Below, piece by piece: positions 59,671 through 64,000 of a DNA stretch of 64,000 nucleotides; the stretch's first letter is position 1, and every line of letters starts with the position of its first letter. Source of the DNA: Pseudomonas viridiflava (GTDB taxonomy: Bacteria; Pseudomonadota; Gammaproteobacteria; Pseudomonadales; Pseudomonadaceae); the NCBI RefSeq assembly GCF_900591205.1, contig NZ_UUPU01000085.1:1-64000 (forward strand). The letters are read 5' to 3'. The notes below the pieces were generated by a model that was given only the letters and a program-made list of their open reading frames with translations, did no database searches and had not been told where the DNA came from. Both the position numbers and the translations under genes were made by a program.

Positions 59671-60231
59671 TTACGCGGCAGCTTCAGTCGCCTTGCGCGT
59701 CGCCGGGGTGGGGTGCAGCCAGTTGGCCAACAGGTGGGTCGACAGCGGGATAAACCAGTAAACCATCAGCGGGGTAAGCGCCAGGGTGCTGACCAGTATG
59801 CGTGGCACCAGGTCCAAGCCGCCGAGCAACGGCCCCAGGACGAAATTGAACAGCAGCGACACCGGGAAAAATGCCAGCCAGATCGCGACCGCCTGTTTCC
59901 AGCGTGGCGGCCGTGCACCCACCGCGCCGAACCAGCCGTCGATGCCGCTGACGCGGTGTTCGGACGGGTCGGCAAACAGCTCGCTGCCACGGCTCAGCCA
60001 GGCACTGCGCGAGGCGGAAAACTCCCAGGCATGCAGGGTTTTTTCGTCGGCGAAGCGGAAGATAATCTGGAATTCATCGTCATGGGGCGGCGGTGCCAGC
60101 ACGCCTGAACCCAGGTAACCGGGGAAGTCGGTGGCCAATTGCTCGCCTTCACGCAGCCAGGCCATCAGTTCTTCATAGCGACCTTTGGCGACGCGGCGCG
60201 CAACCATCAAGGTGACGGGTGAGGTAGACAT
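59671..60231 (-). CDS. Membrane-anchored antibiotic-biosynthesis-monooxygenase-fold protein
   Basis: 186 residues from ATG 60231. The N-terminal half (about 5-100) is an ABM-type alpha/beta barrel: VTLMVARRVAKGRYEELMAW and the DEFQIIFRFADEKTLHAWEF block. It is followed by two hydrophobic segments (about 112-132 and 138-165) that should anchor it in the inner membrane. The family fusion is common in Pseudomonas; the reaction, if any, is unknown. It is divergent from the MerR regulator 217 bp away and may be its target. Confidence 0.82.
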   Translation of the reverse strand: MSTSPVTLMVARRVAKGRYEELMAWLREGEQLATDFPGYLGSGVLAPPPHDDEFQIIFRFADEKTLHAWEFSASRSAWLSRGSELFADPSEHRVSGIDGWFGAVGARPPRWKQAVAIWLAFFPVSLLFNFVLGPLLGGLDLVPRILVSTLALTPLMVYWFIPLSTHLLANWLHPTPATRKATEAAA

Positions 60232-60447
60232 TGTGTATCTCCAAGTAATCAAGTGCGCTGGGCCGGGTAGGCGGTGCACAAACGAAGCTGCGGGGTGTTG
60301 CAGCGACGTGGAAAAAAGCAGGCAAGGATTATTCCTGTTTTGGCGAAATACGCCAGATACTTTGGTCGGTTCGCTGTGTGGCTTGAATCAGGGGCTTGAA
60401 TAGGCGTTAAATGAAGCTCACATCGACGCGGATGTTTTTGACCTCTG

Positions 60448-61404
60448 ATGCCCGAAATTACTACTTCCCACCGCGATTCGACGCACGACGGCGTCACTGA
60501 ATCCGACGACCTTCTTCCGATTCGTGAAGTTGCCAGGTTGACCGGCGTCAACCCGGTTACCTTGCGTGCCTGGGAGCGTCGCTACGGCCTGATTCAGCCA
60601 ACCCGCACCGAAAGTGGGCACCGGTTGTACTCCGGCACCGATATCGACACCGTGCACCGCGTTCTCGACTGGATCGAGCGCGGCGTCGCCGTGAGCAAAG
60701 TGAGCAGGATCCTGGCGCGTGACACCCAGTTCAGCGAATCCACCGCGCCCTCGCGTATCGACACCGAACGTGAATGGAGCGGCTGGCATGAGCAACTGCG
60801 CCTGGCAGTCAACGCTTTTGACGACCGCCAACTCGACCGTCTGTACGGTCAAATCTTCGCCGCCTACCCGATCGCGGTGGTCTTCCAGAACATTCTGATG
60901 CCTCTGTGGCAGCATTTGCTGCGCCATCAAGGGCGCTTCGGCCAAGCCAGTGAGTGGTTGTTCTTCGACGCATTCCTGCGCGCTCGCGTGGCGCAGCGCC
61001 TGCAACTGGCCAGTGCTTTATCAACACCGCGGGTGCTGCTGGCGGCCATTGCCGGCGAGTGTCGTGAGCTGGAGTTGCTGGTGGCGGGTTTGATGATCGG
61101 CACGGATGAGCTGGCGGTGAAGGTGTTTACCATCGGCCAGCCGTTTGATGAGTTGACGCTGGTGTGCGAGAAGACCCGGCCGCGAGCGCTGGTACTGTTT
61201 TCCAATCGCTCACCCGGCATCGAGTTGCCGTCGCGCCTCAAACGCCTGGCACTGACCCTGGATTGTCCGCTGCTATTGGCTGGCGATGCGTCGGACCTGG
61301 CGCAAGAAAGCCTGGCAGGTTCGTCCATCGGTTGCCTGGGTAACGAAGGGCGCTCGATGCAGCACCGCCTGCAGCAGTTTCTGCGCGGTGGCCTGGACAC
61401 CTGA
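60448..61404 (+). CDS. MerR-family regulator, class II LitR-like
   Basis: 318 residues. The N-terminal MerR winged helix (about 22-90) is LLPIREVARLTGVNPVTLRAWERRYGL, with the recognition helix and the stretch SGHRLYSGTDIDTVHRVLDW. The C-terminal half (about 110-310) resembles a B12-binding module in architecture but lacks the classical DxHxxG signature, as in class II LitR proteins of pseudomonads. Such regulators mediate light-dependent expression in P. putida together with a short LOV protein, and a LOV gene lies 0.7 kb downstream. Homology with light regulation is inferred from pattern and neighbourhood. Confidence 0.7.
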   Translation: MPEITTSHRDSTHDGVTESDDLLPIREVARLTGVNPVTLRAWERRYGLIQPTRTESGHRLYSGTDIDTVHRVLDWIERGVAVSKVSRILARDTQFSESTAPSRIDTEREWSGWHEQLRLAVNAFDDRQLDRLYGQIFAAYPIAVVFQNILMPLWQHLLRHQGRFGQASEWLFFDAFLRARVAQRLQLASALSTPRVLLAAIAGECRELELLVAGLMIGTDELAVKVFTIGQPFDELTLVCEKTRPRALVLFSNRSPGIELPSRLKRLALTLDCPLLLAGDASDLAQESLAGSSIGCLGNEGRSMQHRLQQFLRGGLDT

Positions 61405-61406
61405 TA

Positions 61407-62012
61407 TCAGGCGTGAGCCTCGGGGTGGATCAAGCGGTGCTGGTGCAGGATGAACTGGCGCAGGCGCTCGGTTTCGTCCACGTCGCTCTGGTCGAGGCGG
61501 TAGGCGAACAGACCGCGGGCGGTCTCACGCTGCAACGTACCACGCAGGGCAATGCGTTCGTAGCCGGACGGGCTGAACCACAGGCAAAAGGTTTTCGGCG
61601 GCTTGATTCGGCTCCGTATCTCTACCAACACACCCTTGAATGACACTTCATACACCCACAGGGCACTCAGGTTACCCCTGATATTCTCCAGCGCCACCGG
61701 CCCTTCAAGGGCCAGGCGCCAGGGGCGGATCATCGGCCCGTCTTCGAAAATCGTCGGCACGCCAAGGCGCAGATGCATGGCATGAAACTCGTCTTCAACC
61801 AGGTGCAGGGGGAAGGTGAGCTGCTGGTTTTCGAACTGCGCCCGAATAGTCAGTTGATCATGGGCGGCCAGCCGGGTGAGCAAATCACGAATCTGCGCGC
61901 CGCCATTCACAGTCAGGCTCGACGACGCATCCCGCAGGTTGAGCTGCGGGTTGTGCTGCATCATCTGAATAAAATCCAGCTCATCCTGCGTCAGAAGCGT
62001 GTCGCGTTGCAT
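61407..62012 (-). CDS. Unrecognised 201-residue protein next to the LOV gene
   Basis: 201 residues (MQRDTLLTQDELDFIQMMQH at the start). Soluble, with a charge-rich C-terminus (DVDETERLRQFILHQHRLIH). A YcgR-like N-terminal arrangement, with a helix then beta strands, is possible, but the PilZ RxxxR and D/NxSxxG motifs were not found, so cyclic-di-GMP binding is not supported. It is transcribed away from the window's right side, convergent with the MerR gene across only 2 bp, and follows the LOV gene on the same strand. The neighbourhood suggests an output role in light signalling. Confidence 0.75.
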   Translation of the reverse strand: MQRDTLLTQDELDFIQMMQHNPQLNLRDASSSLTVNGGAQIRDLLTRLAAHDQLTIRAQFENQQLTFPLHLVEDEFHAMHLRLGVPTIFEDGPMIRPWRLALEGPVALENIRGNLSALWVYEVSFKGVLVEIRSRIKPPKTFCLWFSPSGYERIALRGTLQRETARGLFAYRLDQSDVDETERLRQFILHQHRLIHPEAHA

Positions 62013-62043
62013 GAGGCGTGCTCAAGGGAGAAGTATTAAAACG

Positions 62044-62063
62044 CCATTATCCGCTTAATGGCC
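62044..62063 (-). terminator. Weak terminator or operator dyad between the LOV gene and the unknown gene
   Basis: GCCATTA-TCCGCT-TAATGGC is a perfect inverted repeat with 7-bp arms. On the minus strand it is followed by GTTTTAAT, so it may be a weak terminator after the LOV gene or an operator before the 201-residue gene. Fourteen of its bases also occur near antA (23514-23527). Confidence 0.45.
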
Positions 62064-62070
62064 GCATTTT

Positions 62071-62538
62071 CTAAGCTTTGTTCGATCCGCTCGTCGCTTG
62101 GAGTATTGCCAGTTCGGCTTTTACCTGGGCCAGTTCCGCTTCCAGTTGGGCGACGCGCTGCTGGGCCCGGACCTGCTGTGTCACGTCCTTTTGCACGCCG
62201 ACGAAGTAGGTCTGCTTGTCAGCCTCGTTGTACACCGTCGACAGCGACAACTCGTTCCAGAAGTGGCTGCCGTCCTTGCGATAATTGCGCAGGGTTTCCC
62301 GGCAGGAACTGCCACTTTGCAAGGCTTCTCGAATCGCCATCAGCGCCGGCTGGTCGCGGTCGCCGGACTGCAGGAAGCGGCAATCCTGATAGAGGATTTC
62401 ATCCAGGGTATAGCCGGTGAGTTGTTCGAAGGCCGGGTTGACGTAGATCAGCGGCTTGTCTTTGCCTTCGCGTTCGGCAACAACGATGCCCTCGTTGGAC
62501 GCGTTGATCACCATTTGCATCAGTTGCGCATTAATCAT
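62071..62538 (-). CDS. Short LOV-domain photoreceptor (SB1-LOV-like)
   Basis: 155 residues from ATG 62538; the ATG at 62550 would add four residues. The LOV (PAS) core is in the first 110 residues and carries the flavin-adduct motif YQDCRFLQ with Cys53 in this numbering, the same position as the photoactive cysteine of P. putida SB1-LOV. FMN contact residues follow (RNYRKDGSHFWNEL). A short amphipathic coiled coil at the C-terminus (AQLEAELAQVKAELAILQ) should give the dimer. There is no kinase, DGC or HTH, so it must act through partner proteins. It is the most informative gene for the light module. Confidence 0.92.
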   Translation of the reverse strand: MINAQLMQMVINASNEGIVVAEREGKDKPLIYVNPAFEQLTGYTLDEILYQDCRFLQSGDRDQPALMAIREALQSGSSCRETLRNYRKDGSHFWNELSLSTVYNEADKQTYFVGVQKDVTQQVRAQQRVAQLEAELAQVKAELAILQATSGSNKA

Positions 62539-62667
62539 CGAGCGGTCCATGGCTTGTTATTCGAACTGCCAGTTTATGACATGCCTTGAATGTTGCACGG
62601 CGTGCGCCGAAATATTTGCCACAGCTGCTAACATCCTACGCTTTCACTCAACTACAGGATCAGATTG

Positions 62668-63123
62668 ATGAAAGTCGCCATCCTTTCCGGCTCGGTGTAC
62701 GGCACGGCTGAAGAAGTCGCCCGCCACGCCGCCGGCATCCTCAACGCCGGCGGTTTTGAAGCCTGGCACAACCCACGCGCCACCTTGGCGGATGTGCAGG
62801 CTTTTGCCCCCGAGGCTTTTCTGGCGGTGACTTCCACCACTGGCATGGGTGAGTTACCCGACAACCTGCAGCCACTGTATTCGTCGATTCGCGATCAATT
62901 GCCGGCTGCCTGGCGCGGCCTGCCCGGCGCGGTGATCGGCCTGGGCGACGCCAGCTACGGCGACACTTTCTGTGGCGGCGGCGAGCAACTGCGCGAGCTG
63001 TTCGGTGAACTGGGCGTGCGTGAGGTCCTGCCGATGCTGCGCCTGGACGCCAGTGAAAGCGTGACCCCCGAAGCCGACGCCGAGCCTTGGCTGGCCGAGC
63101 TGGTCACTGCACTGCGCGCTTGA
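62668..63123 (+). CDS. Flavodoxin-like protein (MioC type)
   Basis: 151 residues from ATG 62668, preceded by AGGAT. FMN-binding phosphate loop SGSVYGTAEEVARH near residue 8, then VTSTTGMGELPDN and the GDASYGDTFCGGGEQL loop. Short-chain flavodoxin, an electron carrier, cytoplasmic. It resembles MioC and the flavodoxin domain of sulfite reductase; partner unknown. It is divergent from the LOV gene (about 130 bp), and its end overlaps the LysR gene by 20 bp tail to tail. Confidence 0.9.
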   Translation: MKVAILSGSVYGTAEEVARHAAGILNAGGFEAWHNPRATLADVQAFAPEAFLAVTSTTGMGELPDNLQPLYSSIRDQLPAAWRGLPGAVIGLGDASYGDTFCGGGEQLRELFGELGVREVLPMLRLDASESVTPEADAEPWLAELVTALRA

Positions 63124-64000
63124 CCGGATACTCGCGCAGCAACGCCAGCCAGGCTTGCGCAGCTCTGGACAGGTAGGCGCCTTCACGCCAGATAAACGCA
63201 ATGTCCCAGCGCAGGAAATCGGGCGCCTTCAGTGTGAGGCGCACGACCCCCGGCCGCACCAGCCCACGGGCGACCACGCTGGGCAACAGCACCACGCCCT
63301 GGCCGGCTGCGACCAGTGCGGCGAGGAAATCTGCCTGGCCGCTGCGCCCGATTTCCTTCGGGGTAAAGCCCAACTGCTGACACGCCTGCATCAGTCGGTC
63401 GTTGAGCACAAAGCTGCGTTGGTACATCAGGAACGGCGTATCGGCCAATTCCTCCAGCCGCACCTGGGCGTTTTCCGCCAACGGGTGATCAATCGGCAGC
63501 AGCGCATCCAGTGGCTCATCGCAGAACGCTTGCCAGGCAAACGCCGGGTCGCTGGGCTTCAAGCTGCCGCCCACCTCCAGCTCACCGCTGAGAATCGCCT
63601 GTTCGATATTGCGGCTGCCGCCTTCGAGCAATTGGATGGTGACGTTCGGATAACGCCTGCGGTACTCGGCAAACAGCCCGGCAAACAGCGTATCGCCCGC
63701 CAGCAGTGGCAGGCCCAGGCGCAGTTCGCCGCGGGTGAGCTGGTGCATATCGTCCAGCTCGTTGATCAGCTCGGTTTGCAGGCGCAGCATGGCCTGCGCG
63801 CGCTGTAACACCACCTCGCCGGCGGCGGTCAGGCGGATCTGTGAACCGATACGGTCGAGCAGCGGTGTGCCGAGGCTTTGTTCCAACTGCGCCACCTGTT
63901 TGCTCACGGCGGACTGGCTGATGTGCAAGGTTTTGCCGGCTTGAGTAAAACCGCCCCGGTGGACCACTTCGACAAAGCTGCGCAGTTGTTTGAATTCCAT
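63104..64000 (-). CDS. LysR-family transcriptional regulator
   Basis: 298 residues, complete, with its ATG exactly at the right edge of the window. The helix-turn-helix is at about residues 16-60 (RGGFTQAGKTLHISQSAVSK). The effector-binding domain follows (LRLGLPLLAGDTLFAGLFAEYR). Its target and ligand are unknown because its upstream neighbours lie outside. Its last 20 bp overlap the end of the flavodoxin gene. Confidence 0.9.
   Translation of the reverse strand: MEFKQLRSFVEVVHRGGFTQAGKTLHISQSAVSKQVAQLEQSLGTPLLDRIGSQIRLTAAGEVVLQRAQAMLRLQTELINELDDMHQLTRGELRLGLPLLAGDTLFAGLFAEYRRRYPNVTIQLLEGGSRNIEQAILSGELEVGGSLKPSDPAFAWQAFCDEPLDALLPIDHPLAENAQVRLEELADTPFLMYQRSFVLNDRLMQACQQLGFTPKEIGRSGQADFLAALVAAGQGVVLLPSVVARGLVRPGVVRLTLKAPDFLRWDIAFIWREGAYLSRAAQAWLALLREYPVKRAVQ

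Noticed and set aside
1..64000. tRNA genes, prophage or transposase
   Set aside because: No cloverleaf-like sequence or integrase, transposase or phage gene was recognised; absence of a tRNA gene next to the 5S was checked by eye only.

Overview
The window is a chromosomal segment of a fluorescent Pseudomonas, most likely of the P. fluorescens group. The basis is high-GC coding sequence with Pseudomonas codon usage, proteins that match Pseudomonas families closely (YfiR/YfiN/YfiB, AntA, CatB, KynU, a short LOV protein), the conserved ispB / rplU-rpmA-obgE-proB-creA block, and many REP-type intergenic palindromes typical of this group. I see no phage, insertion sequence, plasmid gene, CRISPR array or tRNA. 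The only RNA gene is a 5S rRNA at the left edge, the end of an rRNA operon whose other genes lie outside.

Layout. 0-12 kb: 5S rRNA and its terminator, recC-recB-recD (double-strand-break repair), and 13 bp later yfiR-yfiN-yfiB, a periplasm-controlled diguanylate cyclase system. 12-16.2 kb: a DUF3077 gene behind an unusual structured leader, then a LysR-type gene divergent from mmsA-mmsB (valine catabolism). 16.5-31.7 kb: a nearly contiguous tryptophan degradation region: kynB-kynA, an aromatic amino acid permease, antABC with antR, catBCA with catR, kynR, kynU and a second permease. It encodes every step from tryptophan through kynurenine, anthranilate and catechol to beta-ketoadipate enol-lactone. 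31.7-38.5 kb: accessory metabolism and transport (LysR regulators, a TauE/SafE-type exporter, MdaB, an NAD-dependent epimerase, a SulP transporter, an LprI-like protein) and a 241-bp tandem duplication carrying the tail of the epimerase gene. 38.7-42.8 kb: a D-amino-acid cassette (GntP-type permease, RpiR regulator, N-acyl-D-amino-acid deacylase, glyoxalase-fold protein). 42.9-54 kb: an McpS-like chemoreceptor and the housekeeping block (FKBP isomerase, a small protein under a Fur box, YjdM, ispB, rplU-rpmA, obgE, proB, creA, glutathione peroxidase, an old-yellow-enzyme oxidoreductase). 53.8-59.6 kb: a glycosyltransferase, cysZ, trxB, and a folM-folE-folX-DUF1244-hopJ operon for tetrahydromonapterin. 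59.7-64 kb: a membrane-anchored monooxygenase-fold protein, a MerR regulator resembling class II LitR, an unrecognised 201-residue protein, a short LOV photoreceptor, a flavodoxin and a LysR regulator.

What works together. Tryptophan import and the kyn, ant and cat genes form one catabolic route with at least three local regulators (KynR, AntR, CatR), and candidate operators for each are visible. The LOV protein, the unknown protein and the MerR/LitR-like regulator are adjacent and may form a light-response module; this is the most interesting functional inference. The structural surprises are in intergenic DNA: REP arms iterated with an exact 18-bp period at two sites, the 241-bp duplication, and the leader in front of the DUF3077 gene.
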